A stretch of 64,000 nt of DNA from Boswellia sacra (taxonomy: Eukaryota > Streptophyta > Magnoliopsida > Sapindales > Burseraceae), in contig SNVD02008757.1 of the NCBI GenBank assembly GCA_013180625.2, positions 124,001 through 188,000 on the forward strand, in the 5' to 3' direction. Below are positions 23,216-34,486 of this stretch, in pieces. Below the pieces are notes generated by a model. That model was not told where the DNA came from. It saw only the letters and a list, made by a program, of their open reading frames with translations, and did not search any database. The position numbers and the translations under genes were made by a program. Each line of letters begins with the position of its first letter. Positions within the stretch are counted from its first letter, which is position 1.

Positions 23216-23282
23216 AACACCCTCGTAATTGTTTGAATTTCTTCGGAGGAGTCCCTGCAAAATAACGTAACCTACACGCCGC

Positions 23283-24400
23283 ATGCAGCGCCTCGCATGC
23301 TTCCCCCTGCGTGCCCAGCGCCGAGCATGCTTTCCTCTTGCGCGCCCAGCGCATTGCATGCTTCCTCTTGCGCGCCCAGCGCATTGCATGCTGCCCCTTG
23401 CGCGCCGAGCGCTAGCATGCTTTCCTCCTGCGCGCCCAGCGCATAGCATGCTTTCCTCCCGTGCGCTCAGCGCCGAGCATGCTTTCCTCTTGCGCGCCCA
23501 GCGCCTAGCATGCTTTCCTCTTGTGCGCCCAGCGCATTGCATGCTTCCTCTTGCGCGCCCAGCGCATTGCATGCTTCCCCTTGCGCGCCCAGCGCATTGC
23601 ATGCTTCCTCCTTGCTGCGCGCCCAGCGCATGCTGCATGCTTTCCTCTTGCGCGCCCAGCGCATTGCATGCTTCCCCTTGCGCGCCCAGCGCTAGCATGC
23701 TTTCCTCTTGCGCGCCCAGCGCCTAGCATGCTTTCCTCTTGCGCGCCCAGCGCATTGCATGCTTCCTCTTGCGCGCCCAGCGCATTGCATGCTTTCCTCC
23801 TGCGCGCCCAGCGCATTGCATGCTTTCCTCCTGCGCGCCCAGCGCATTGCATGCTTTCCTCTTGCGCGCCCAGCGCATTGCATGCTTCCCCTTGCGCGCC
23901 CAGCGCTAACATGCTTTCCTCTTGCGCGCCCAGCGCATTGCATGCTTCCTCTTGCGCGCCCAGCGCATAGCATGCTTTCCTCTTGCGCGCCCAGCGCATT
24001 GCATGCTTCCTCTTGCGCGCCCAGCGCATTGCATGCTTCCCCTTGCGCGCCCAGCGCTAGCATGCTTTCCTCCTGCGCGCCCAGCGCATAGCATGCTTTC
24101 CTCCTGCGCGCCCAGTGCATAGCATGCTTTCCTCTTGCGCGCCCAGCGCATTGCATGCTTCCTCTTGCGCGCCCAGCGCATTGCATGCTTCCCCTTGCGC
24201 GCCCAGCGCTAGCATGCTTTCCTCCCGCGCGCCCAGCGCATAGCATGCTTTCCTCCCGCGCGCCCAGCGCCGAGCATGCTTTCCTCCTGCGCGCCCAGCG
24301 TATTGCATGCTTCCCCTGCGCGCCCAGCGCCTAGCATGCTTTCACCCTTGCGCGCCCAGCGCCTTGAATGTTTTTCCATAGCGCGCCCTGCGCTCACTTG
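23283..24400. repeat. Minisatellite array 1, about 30-base units
   Basis: Roughly 35 units of about 30 bases (29-33), consensus TTGCGCGCCCAGCGC then ATTGCATGCTTCCTC or TAGCATGCTTTCCTC. Each has GCGCGC and the palindrome GCATGC. Several overlapping frames on both strands are open across the array simply because of the repeat; none looks like a real gene. Confidence 0.93.
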
Positions 24401-25680
24401 CTTCTCCCCTATGCGATAAAATGAAAAGAGTAAAAAGAATACAATCCGCCCCAAGATTGTGTGCTGGAAACACTCACAATGACACTCACACTAGCTACTC
24501 CGTTCGCTAAGTGTTTTCCCTTTGTGTCACTCTCTACCCCTGTAGAGTTCTACCTGGAGACCTCCCCCTGGAGGGTCTACCTACTTCCAGCCCACCATCT
24601 TGGTACATATATATAGCCAACCAACAACCCTGGTTGCTAGGTTCCGTGTAGTTGACATCCCCAACTACTAGGCTAGGTGGCGCGCTCCTACACTGCCACA
24701 TAATCCTCCACTCCCCCGCAAGTGGAGATCATGGGAGTTAACTACCCGTAACTCCCCACTTCCTCTCATGGGTATAACCACCCATGGTTAAAGGTCATGG
24801 CATGGAATTAACTCCGCCGAGTAACTTCCCACTCCGGAAGTAACCACCTCGAGTCACTTCCCACTTCCCTCATGAGCATAACTACCCATGAGTGGGATGG
24901 AGGCATGGAATATGGGAATTAACTTCCCACTGTCATTCCTGTTCTCAAGGACATGGTTGAACCCTCTCAACCACTAAGTTAGTGGGGAAGTTACATTTCC
25001 AAAACCTTAGGAAGCAACTTTCACCCCACTATTTCCTTATTTTTAGGAACCACAATCCTCTTGGATATGTGCCATATATTAAGCCCACTAACACGCCCAT
25101 ATGCATCATGAATCGCTGCTGTGCGCCGTGTCGCCCGATGCCATGCGCCATGTCACCACTTTGTGGTGCGCTACCCATGCGCATGCTTGCTACCCCGCAA
25201 GTGTCCCGGCCCGCATGCGTGCATGTGCTAGTGTCCATGCGCTACGTCGCCCCCAACATGCGCGTAGCATCGTTGTGTCGCGCCCAACTCCAGTGTGCAC
25301 TGCACACATCATGCTCACCACCTGTACGTGCATGTTATCTCACTATGCCACGCCCATCACATGTGCGTGCAAGTGCGTGCCATACTACGCTCGCTACCAA
25401 TGCATGCGTATTATTTCGTTGCGCTACACATCCCCCTGTGTCAGCGTTCACATTGCCTTGCGCTTCCCCTCGCGCATCAATGACGCCATGCAACGTCTCC
25501 ACACCTTGCTTAAGCACTCACCCATATGCTTCTCGTGGGCATGCACCCTTGCAGCCCCCTCCAAGCCATGGCGTAACGCAAGGCATGTTATGCCAGCCAT
25601 GTGCGAAGATCAAGGGTGTAACAGTCAGCCTCCCACCACTTTTCAAACCTCCAGTTCATTATCTGAGGTAGAAAAAAAAA
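24401..25680. other. Internal spacer of the gypsy-type element
   Basis: Mixed-composition DNA between the first two arrays. 24420-24980 contains short related blocks (CCCATGA, ACTTCCCACT, AACTACCC) and a TATATATA on either strand, so it could be an old inserted LTR, but no ends were found. 25090-25640 is rich in CGC/CATGCG words without a clear period. Open frames at 24982-25671 and 25101-25700 show no domains. Confidence 0.4.
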
Positions 25681-25689
25681 ATGCTGGGG

Positions 25690-26520
25690 GATGGTATTGA
25701 AAATCCGCGGAAGCACACCCGCGGAAGCATACCCACGGAAGCACGTCCGCGGAAGCACACCCGCGGAAGCACGTCCGCGGAAGCACGCCCGCGGAAAAAA
25801 AAAATGTGTTAAAGCTTGAAAATCCGCGGAAGCACTCCCGCGGAGGAAAAATTATTCAAGTTTGAAAATCCGCGGAAGCACACCCGCGGAAGAAAAATTA
25901 TTCAAATCTGAAAATCCGCGGAAGCACGTCCGCGGAAGCATACCCGCGGAAGCACGTCCGCGGAAGCACACCCGCGGAAGCACGTCCGCGGAAGCACGCC
26001 CGCGGAGGCACGTTCGCGAAGGAAAAAAATATTAAAGCTTGAAAATCCGCGGAAGCACTCCCGCGGAGGAAAAATTATTCAAGTTTGAAAATCCGCGGAA
26101 GCACACCCGCGGAAGAAAAATTATTCAAATCTGAAAATCCGCGGAAGCACGTCCGCGGAAGCATACCCGCGGAAGCACGTCCGCGGAAGCACACCCGCGG
26201 AATCACGTCCGCGGAAGCACGCCTGCAGAGGCACGTCCGCGGAGGAAAAAAATATTAAAGCTTGAAAATCCGCGGAAGCACTCCCGCGGAGGAAAACTTA
26301 TTCAAGTTTGAAAATCCGCGGAAGCACACCCGCGGAAGAAAAATTATTCAAATCTGAAAATCCGCGTAAGCACGTCCGCCGAAGCATACCCGCGGAAGCA
26401 CGTCCGCGGAAGCACACCCGCGGAAGCACATCCGCGGAAGCACACCCGCGGAAGCACGTCCGCGGAAGCACGCCCGCGGAGGCACGTCCGCGGAGAAAAA
26501 AAAATTATTTAAGTTTGAAA
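25690..26520. repeat. Minisatellite array 2, 14-base units in a 223-base superunit
   Basis: The basic unit is CGCGGAAGCACRYC (14 bases, carrying CCGCGG). Groups of these alternate with AT-rich linkers (AAAGCTTGAAAATC, ATTCAAGTTTGAAAATC, ATTCAAATCTGAAAATC). The block AAAGCTTGAAAATCCGCGG starts at 25811, 26034 and 26257, an exact spacing of 223 bases each time, which shows a higher-order repeat. Degenerate units continue to about 26680. Confidence 0.92.
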
Positions 26521-26789
26521 TTTCGCGGAAACACCCCCACGGAGGAAAAATTGTTTAAATTTGAAAATTCGCGGAAACACCCCCGCGGAGAAAAAAATTA
26601 AGATTTGAATTTTCGCAGAAACACCCCCGCGGAGAAAAATTAAGGTTTGAAATTTTTCAGAAACCCCCCGCGATTTTAAGTAAAAGTTTTCAAACTTTGC
26701 ACAAACACCCCTGCAACTAATATATATAAAAACTTTATAAAAACTTTAAAGTTTTGCGGGGAGACCCCTACAGAATCACGTAACCCGCA

Positions 26790-27480
26790 TGCATGGGTTA
26801 CGCGATTGCCCTTTGGCCTTCGGCCACGCCGCCCGCAACTCTCCTCCTCGCCGGTCGCCCGCTTCTTCCTTGCGCCCAGCACGCCTCCCCCGCGAGCCTA
26901 GCGTCCCGCGAACTTGCCCAGGCGCGCCCAGCGCCCCGTGAGTTCGTCCATGCGTGCCCAGCGCCACGAGCTCGCCCCTGCGAGACCCGCGCAGAACCAG
27001 CCCTCGCCTGCTTCTCTCTCTCTCGCCCGCGCGTGCATGGGGACGCAGCAGCTCGCCCGCGCACGCATGGGGGTGCAGCAGTTCGCCTGCGCGCGCATGG
27101 GGATGCAGCAGCTCGCCCGCACCCGCAGAACATCGCTGGAGCTCGCCCGCGCACGCAAGGTATCGCGAGAGCTCGCCCACGCACGCTGGGCATTGCAGGA
27201 GCTCGCCCGCGCGCGCAGGGCAGCGCAGGAGATCGCCCGCGCGCCCAGGCTGCACGCCCAGGCAACACGCCCAGGCAGCATGCCCAGCGTACCCAGGCAG
27301 CGTGCCCAGGCAGCACGCCCAGGCAGCGCGCCCAGGCAGCACGCCCAGGCAGCGCGCCCAGCGTGCCCAGGCAGCACACCCAGTGTGCCCAGGCAGCGCG
27401 CCCAGGCAGCACGCCCAGCGTGCCCAGGCAGCGCGTCCAGCGCCCCGCAGCTTGCCTCTCCCTTGCGCCCCTCACACACC
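26790..27480. repeat. Minisatellite array 3, 30-base and 13-base units
   Basis: From about 27047 to 27240 the units are 30 bases, built on AGCTCGCCCGCGCACGCA. From 27240 to 27440 they are 13 bases, GCAGCACGCCCAG/GCAGCGCGCCCAG. The GCGCGCCCAGCG motif is shared with array 1. Long frames are open on both strands (for example 26798-27475 minus and 26793-27542 plus), as expected for a GC-rich repeat with a unit length divisible by three. Confidence 0.85.
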
Positions 27481-28048
27481 TCGCCTACTTCTTCCTTGCG
27501 ACCCACGCACAGCCTGCCTTTCATGTTTCTTTGGTGGTCTAAACCTTAAAGTCTAGACGCGCATGGGTTCAAGGCTTGGCAATCTGCCCTCAGCCTGAAC
27601 CAATTCTGCTCGTGGCCTCGGTGGTCCAAACCTTATGTTTGGATATGATAAAGAGAACGGGTTCGAGCTTGGCATTTAGCATGCAGCATGAACTTTGAGC
27701 AATTAATTGAAAGAACAGCCCACCAGCGTCCCATGCATGCAGCACCCGGCGCCCTGTGCAACCCACAGCGCCCGGGCCCTCGCCCGCTCGCCCTTGCTCA
27801 TGCAAGGCCTCGCGGGATCGATCCCGCGCGCCCAGGACCTCGCTAGGTCATCTTATGTGCATAGTAGCTCGCCCACGCGAGCCTGTTGTGCACGCCGCTC
27901 GCCTATGCGGACTAATTCTCCTACAAGCATGGCGACTGGAAAATTCTTGCTCGTATTAAAGAGTTCTGTTTGCTGGGGTCACTTACACTGCTTACCTCCA
28001 AGCTTAGAATAACTAAATAGTCCCTACGTCGACCCATTGGTCAACTTG
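27481..28048. other. 3' internal part of the gypsy-type element
   Basis: GC-rich sequence between the third array and the polypurine tract. Nothing recognisable is encoded. Confidence 0.4.
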
Positions 28049-28064
28049 GGCCTGGGGGGACTAC
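28049..28064 (+). other. Polypurine tract of the gypsy-type element
   Basis: GGGCCTGGGGGGACTAC-type G-rich stretch directly before the 3' LTR. Confidence 0.6.
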
Positions 28065-28718
28065 TGTTATGGCCATAATAATATTGGGCCTAATTGTCTC
28101 TAACACAGTAAGCCCATTACTGTGGTCCATTATCTGGGCCCATTATTTGGGTCCCACAATGACCCAGCCCAGCTCAATTATTATTACCGTATCCCACTAT
28201 CTGGGCCCATTACAGTAAGCCCATTACTGTATCCCATTATCTGGGCCCATTACAGTAAGTTACTGTATCCCATTAGCTGGGCCTATTACAGTAAGCCCAT
28301 TACTGTATCCTACTATCCGGGCCCATACGGTAAGCCCATTACCGTATCCCATTACATGGGCCCATTACAGTAAGCCCATTACTGTAGCCCATCGTCTGGG
28401 CCTATTATCTGGGTTCCACAATGGCCCATTCCGACTCCTATATAAACCCTCCGGAACGTAGCTCAAGGTAAGTTGACAAATGCACATTTTTCTGAACTTA
28501 TTATCTCTCTACAATTCCTCTATTTTTGAGAGCTTCTCTCTCTAGGAATTTCTCTCAGAAAATTCCGGAGTGCCGGATACTGACTTGAGCGTCGGAGGGT
28601 CACCGCCGGCACCACCGCCGGAACCCCTGACCGTTTTTCTGTGCTCGCAGGACCGGACCCGTCGCACGACCCGAGCTCCGACCCGCTCCCCTGGCCGTTC
28701 GGAAACCATGCATCAACA
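28065..28718 (+). repeat. 3' LTR of the gypsy-type element
   Basis: 654 bases, 36 more than the 5' LTR because of one extra internal tandem unit. A TATATAAA box lies at 28439-28446. Confidence 0.92.
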
Positions 28719-28723
28719 ATAAT

Positions 28724-29519
28724 TGATTAATTGATATATAAAGGTTTTTAGTTACGCTTCAATTTAACCAATTATGTGACGTGCCTCAATACTCAAATCC
28801 AATTTTTATACATATATTGTGCAAATGCTTTTTACCTTGTAAATTAGGTAAATAAGTGATACAAGGGTGTGTGTGCAAGAAAAAAGAAATAGGGAGACAA
28901 ACTAAACTGTTAAAAGCATAAAAAATAATAATAATAATAAAGAGAAATAGTTATGGAGGATAGGCGTACCATAAAACTAAATTGCATTTGTTATTAACTC
29001 GCTTATATGTAGTGCAAGGTAAGATCCCCATAATCAGTTTTTGTCTTTACAAATCCGTAGCAGTTTTCTTGAAATCCTTAATGCAAATCAGTATTGCATA
29101 TTAAGCCAATAATGAGTTGAGTTTCGGCCAATTAGAGAGAGTGGTGGAAGCCACTTTCATTACATCAAAGACAATAATTTTAATAATTATACCGATCTTA
29201 GTTTTTTTATTTTCTCACATAATAAGCACTCTGAGTGACATTGATACACCATAAATTGCATCAATAATTTTCATGTCTATATTCACATAGAACTGTGAAT
29301 CGTTACGTATAAAAATTATTTAGATTTAACTTATGATATGTAAAATCATTATTTATTGGTAATCATATGGAATGATCAAATTCAATTGCAAATAAGAGCA
29401 TGAAAATGTGGCATTAATAGTTAATTGTTATATATTCTCAACCAAATTAACGTTCCTAATTAGAAAACCCTTTTCTAATTGGCTAATACGGGCGAGCAGC
29501 AAGGAGAGGACAGCGTAAA
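28724..29519. other. Intergenic AT-rich region
   Basis: No coding signal. TATATAAAGGTTTTTA occurs both here and just left of the gypsy-type insertion, a short local duplication. Confidence 0.4.
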
Positions 29520-29733
29520 GAGTAATGCTACTCTTACAAATTACTTATACAAATTCATTCTTATAAATTGATGTGATATTATTATATGATAATCACATCA
29601 CCCACGTTAATTAATGTCATTTATTATGAATATATATTTATTAAATTATTATATTTATTTATCAAATTATATTATATTATATCAATTTATAAGGATAAGT
29701 TTGTATAAATAATTTGTAAGAGAAGTATTACTC
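29520..29733. mobile_element. Foldback MITE with arms of about 75 bases
   Basis: The left arm starts GAGTAATGCTACTCTTACAA and the right arm, read on the other strand, GAGTAATACTTCTCTTACAA. Both continue through ATTATACAAA-like and CTTATAAATTGAT blocks. The transcript would form a long hairpin. It lies in the upstream region of the truncated permease. Confidence 0.75.
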
Positions 29734-30056
29734 CAGCCTAAAAGATAAACCCAAAATTAAAGAATGAAATAATTATGCTTCCAAATCTGGTGATTTTGAA
29801 AGAAATGACTTTAAAGGCGGAGTTACGTGTCACTCTATTCTTCACAATTACAAATTGGCATGGCCCACCCCATGTAAACTGTCTCAACGAATAAACTCGA
29901 GAGACTTTATATCAGCTTGTCAAAGGATGACAGGTTAATGGTAGATTTTTTGACTGTTAGCTAGATTAGTGTTTGGAGAGAGTTCTCTGATGTTTATAAC
30001 AGACACCAAATCCCTCTTTATGGGAATTGATTTTTTAACATCAATCTGGTAAAGTT

Positions 30057-30948
30057 ATGGAAACTGGGATTAGAGTATCCGAAGACTCTGCAGGTCACTA
30101 TCTTCCTCTCACAAATGGATCAGAATTAGACACTGTTGATCAATTTGTTTCTCATGATGATGCTCGCTTGAATCAGCTTGGTTACAAGCAGGAACTCAGC
30201 CGCAGCCTCTCGTACGTGCTTTCTTTCTTTGATATTAGCTTTAAGTGATTTTTGCGACACAAAACTGGGTACTTGGTAGTAATTTTCTACAGCAAAGTTA
30301 TTCCTTTATTTGATTTCTTGCTGTTGGTGGTGGTGGTGGAGTGCTGTCAAGGATAACACTAGCTTAATCTGCATCTAAGTCGAAATTCCAATTTAATCTC
30401 TTAATGTCCCTTTAATTGAATATATATTCTGCTACATTTTCAGCTGACGGACTTTCTATGCATATCGTATATTTGTGTCCAAATCAAACGATAGGAAAGT
30501 TTTAGCACACAATGCCACGCATCCGCATACATGATGGAAAATTCCCAGAAATTCTAGGCCCAAATTACATAAGATTGAGATTGTTGTAGTACATTAGTAA
30601 TGTTTATATATATATATATATACACATATTAAGGGATGCCAAGTTGCCAACGGTGATGGGGTGATGTTACTGTGTGGTTGTGCTCAGGGCAATAGCCAAC
30701 TTCTCGGTGACTTTCTCCATCATATCAATACTGACGGGGCTGACAACGATGTATGGTACGGGACTGACCTATGGTGGGCCGTTGACAATGATATGGGGCT
30801 GGCCCATAGTTGGTTTGCTAACTCTAGTTGTGGGTTTATCAATGGCCGAGATTTGCTCTGCATACCCCACTTCTGGTGGGCTTTACTTTTGGAGTGCCAA
30901 GCTGTGTGGAAATGACTGGGGCCCAACTGCTTCTTGGTTCACTGGCTG
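30057..30948 (+). pseudogene. BAT1-like: Truncated BAT1-type amino-acid permease, exons 1 and 2 only
   Basis: Exon 1 (30057-30211) encodes a longer N-terminus than the complete gene and ends in the family block RLNQLGYKQELSRSLS. Exon 2 (30688-30948) encodes the first two transmembrane segments with VGLSMAEICSAYPTSGGLYFWSAK. Exon 2 is 261 bases, exactly as in the complete gene at 36482, with the same intron phases. Both exons are open and the splice sites are intact. No counterpart of exons 3-8 is seen in the 5.5 kb before the complete gene. A transport-competent 12-helix protein cannot be made. A short transcript or trans-configuration product is possible but unproven. Most likely it is a tandem duplicate that lost its 3' part. 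Confidence 0.8.
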
Positions 30949-33339
30949 GTACCTACTTTGCCTTTCCTTTCTTTTAGCTTTTTACTTGACGAAATCATAT
31001 CACTTTTTTTTTTTTTTTTTTTAAATGTGTGTTTGCTACCTGTAGCTGTTCGTTAGTTCTTAGCTAATTATTAGTTGATTGGTATCATGAGACGAGTTTT
31101 TGATTGACAGTGGTCTTCTTTCCTAAGGGACTGGGCTTGGGTTAATGGAGTTGATTTGGGCTGGAATTTGCAACATTTGCCCAACTAGTGACTTCACAAA
31201 TTTTAGAGATTAATGAGTCGAGCCCACTTTTGAACCACGATTGGTCCAATGATGTTCGAAAGTGAGCTTAACTCCTTAGCAAAATGTTAAGATCTCTATT
31301 GCATTTTGTCAACCTAGAATTGGACCGAATCCGAAAACCTCCATCAATCGGCTCAATAATGTTAAAAAGGGTTACAATTGGTCCGAATGGTCCAATAGAT
31401 AGAATTAAATTTACTAAGATACTTTATTGCTCTCTAAAATCCACTATCAAATTAAAACTTAATTATTTTTTATCCATAAAGAACATAATAAACAAAAAGG
31501 GTAAGAAACGATGATACAGCCAGTCCACAATCTATATATATAGAGACAAAAAATATCATGAAATCTTGAATTTCAAACTTAGATTTTAATAAAGTAAAAT
31601 GGGGAGGCAATCAGTATCCGTTTATTTAGTTTTTATTTTTTATCGGACTTTGTATTAAGATTAGGTTTGAAAATGAGTTTTAGAGGCGCAAAGAGTATTG
31701 ACCCATTTTGTTTTAGAATAATTCTACATTCATAGCCTAAATATTAAACTAACTCTCTATAACCTCATAATTATTTGCAAATCTTACTGTAGAAGTAATT
31801 ATCATATCATACAATGTAATTTTTTTTTATTTTTTATTTTTACCCTATCAATGAAATTTTGTCAACTCAAATTATTATAAATTTGTTATAGAAATTGTCT
31901 GTAGATGCAGCATTATTTTTTTTCTTTTTCTTTTTACAATTTCAATTAGGTACGCATAACAGGAAGAAATGTAAAGAGAGCCTACTTATGTGAAACACCA
32001 AAATTTTGGAAGGGTGAGAATTGTGTATTCAAAATGTGGTGACCCATTCTATAGGTTCATGGCCAATCATAACCAAAAAAATTAGGCTTACCTAATTCCT
32101 CAAGATCTATAGGGACGAAACAACCACAATAACATTTATAATAAATCTATTCTCATCATATTATTGATCAAGAACATTAGGCATTTAGTTTAATGCTTCA
32201 TTTTCGTCTAAGAATTTTCTTCACTAGCATGTGTTGTGTGATTCCATTTGTTACGTGTTGAACTCTACTTGCCTATCCATTTTTCTTTGTAAGGAGTAGC
32301 TTTTCTCATTTGTTGAAAATAAATTATTTGGAAATACCTTTCTCGAATAGTAGAAGAATAATTATATTATAGCATTGTACACCTTGGTGATTCGAGAAGG
32401 CATATTCTTTTTTTTAAATAATTTGATTTCTTTTGTCTGTTAGTATGTGTTATTAAACAAAATATTTGCTTAATTAAGAGGAAAAGTATATTACTGATTG
32501 TTATTAGATGAAATTAGTACTCTTTATATCTCAAATTTTAAGGCTTGAAAATTATACACAAGTTAAAAAAATTTCGAAGAACAAGATTGTGTCTTTGCAT
32601 CGCTAGTAGTGTAGCATAATTAACAATTATTTTCAAACTCAATTAATTGTTAATCTCTATGAGTTCCTTCTTTGAAATTGCATCACCATATGAACGACAT
32701 AGTTACTCCCATCAACATTGGATTATATTATAATGTTGTTGCAGTTGCTTGTTGGTTTTATCACCCATAATCAATTCTCCTCTCTTTTGTGTTGGCACGC
32801 AAAGACCACTTTTAGCAAGCAAAAATGTAAGACTCAAGAAAACCAATTAACCAAAGACTTGAATAGATTCATAGAAAAATCAACCTTGTGCGCATTGAAA
32901 CGTATTGTAAGTCACAACTAGAACATAAAATATTTCTTTTCCAATTTTCATGTATTGTTTTAGATGTAATAGGTGGTGCTTTCACATTTCTATCATGAAA
33001 GTCAACAAAATGTCTTATCAAGGATTATTTTCCTCAACCACATCTCTATATATATAATACTTTTTTCTTTTTTTTTTTTTAAGTAACTTAATTGTTAGGA
33101 GTAATACGAGGATGAGGGAAATTTGAGTTGAAACCTTTAGCACTAATTTCAATTAATCAATTGATAAGCGAGAGGAATAGAATAAATCATCGTTTATCTA
33201 AAGATCGAGGTAAGACTTGGTTGCCAGTTGACGTTCTGACAAGTAGGATAAATATTATATTATCATGATGTCAAGATAAGATCCCATTCTAATTTAAGTT
33301 CTCAAATATATAAGAAGAATAACTCAAGTTTGTTGTGGA
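30949..33339. other. Region between the two permease copies, left part
   Basis: AT-rich DNA. I searched for permease exons 3-8 by their protein motifs and saw none. No other gene signal. Confidence 0.45.
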
Positions 33340-33468
33340 TTAGATTTAGGGTTTTTTTTTTAAATTTGGATAAATCTAAATTAAATTGAAATCTAAATAA
33401 ATCAGAATATAAAAATTTGAATGATTTTTTTATTTTAAAATCTGAATTAAAATATCTAAAAAACTGAT

Positions 33469-33510
<42 letters not shown>

Positions 33511-33965
33511 TTTTCACTTGTGATTTTTATTTGACTTAGTAAAAATATTTGCATCACTAATATATATTATGAATTTAATTTATTTAAATGTGTATAATTG
33601 AGGAATAAAGTTATTGTTTTAAAATTTGATATATAATAAGTTGAGTGACAATTAAATAATTTTAAAAATATATATAGAACCATAATATAAAATTAGAAAT
33701 CAATAATAATGTTTGAAAATTAAAATATTTAGTTATATACAAATTAGTCATAAATGAATTTTATAAAGACATTTTAGAGAAATAGAAGAGTAATAAATGA
33801 TTGAGATATTTGTATTTAGATAAAAGTTGAAATTTTCTCTTTTTATATTCAAATCAAAATTTCCTAGAATCAGACTTTAAGCCCTAAAAAACAAATATTT
33901 TAAAAATATATTAAGTTTGAGAATAAGCCAAATTTAAACTTCAAATAAAAAAACAAACACCTTCT
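33340..33965 (+). mobile_element. MITE copy of the CTGAAT-rich family
   Basis: It shares CACTTGTGATTTT, TTATTTAAATGTGTATAA and ATAATATAAAATTAGAAAT blocks in order with the element at 6009-6640. It contains a (TA)n run at 33472-33508. Confidence 0.6.
33472..33508. repeat. (TA)n microsatellite
   Basis: About 18 TA units inside the MITE. Confidence 0.85.
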
Positions 33966-34486
33966 TAAGCTAAGAACAAATATGAATAAGTAACGAAAAA
34001 TAATTAAAAATATTGATAGGCTTTTGTGCTGGGTGATAGAATAATTGTTTCAAAGACACAAATAAAGTTTTGGCGTAGTAACTAGTTAATCAAAAGTTTA
34101 AGTCTTCAAGTAACGATCGGACGTCGCTATTAGAGCTTACTAGAATGTTTGTTTTTTTGTTTTTTTGTTTTTTTTGTTCTTTTAATGTTTTCAAGCTATG
34201 CATCCCGGCACCCCCTACACAAATTAAATGATCCTTCGCCAGGGTAGGTTTCAAGAGATCATTTATTTCTCTACAAGAAATAAACTATCCAAATGGGATA
34301 GGTCCTATTAGGAATTAAAATTTTTTTTTCAATTTTTAAGTTCGAATAATTTTATGAAACATTATCATTTTTAGTTAGTTTGATTAATTTTTAATTAATT
34401 ATCAATCAAATATTTATATTTAATTTCTTAAATTTTATAAATTGTAATTTAATTTTCATACAATTGAAAAGTCCTTCAAGTATTTA

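Larger units (their letters stand above)
21773..28718 (+). mobile_element. Non-autonomous LTR retrotransposon (Ty3/gypsy LARD-like) with GC-rich minisatellites
   Basis: Identical 5-base ATAAT flanks at 21768-21772 and 28719-28723 mark the target duplication. LTRs are 21773-22390 and 28065-28718, both TGTTATGG...CAACA. A TGGCGCC-type primer site and a G-rich polypurine tract are in place, so the element is structurally complete. The internal region holds a gag-like start but no protease, integrase or RT. Instead it has several kb of GC-rich tandem repeats. The LTRs differ at a modest number of sites plus one repeat unit, so insertion is fairly recent. The gypsy assignment rests on the primer-site type; 'LARD' is a descriptive label. 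Confidence 0.9.

Noticed and set aside
23201..24308. Many overlapping open frames on both strands across the first minisatellite
   Set aside because: They arise from a GC-rich unit of about 30 bases with few stop codons in any frame. Products are repeats of the same few residues in several frames, with no start context.
23283..24400. CRISPR-like regular repeat
   Set aside because: The units are contiguous, with no unique spacers between them, and the context is a plant retroelement.
26776..27556. Long frames of about 190-250 codons on both strands in the third array
   Set aside because: Repeat-driven composition (Ala/Arg/Pro) with equal openness on both strands; kept only as a finding, not as genes.
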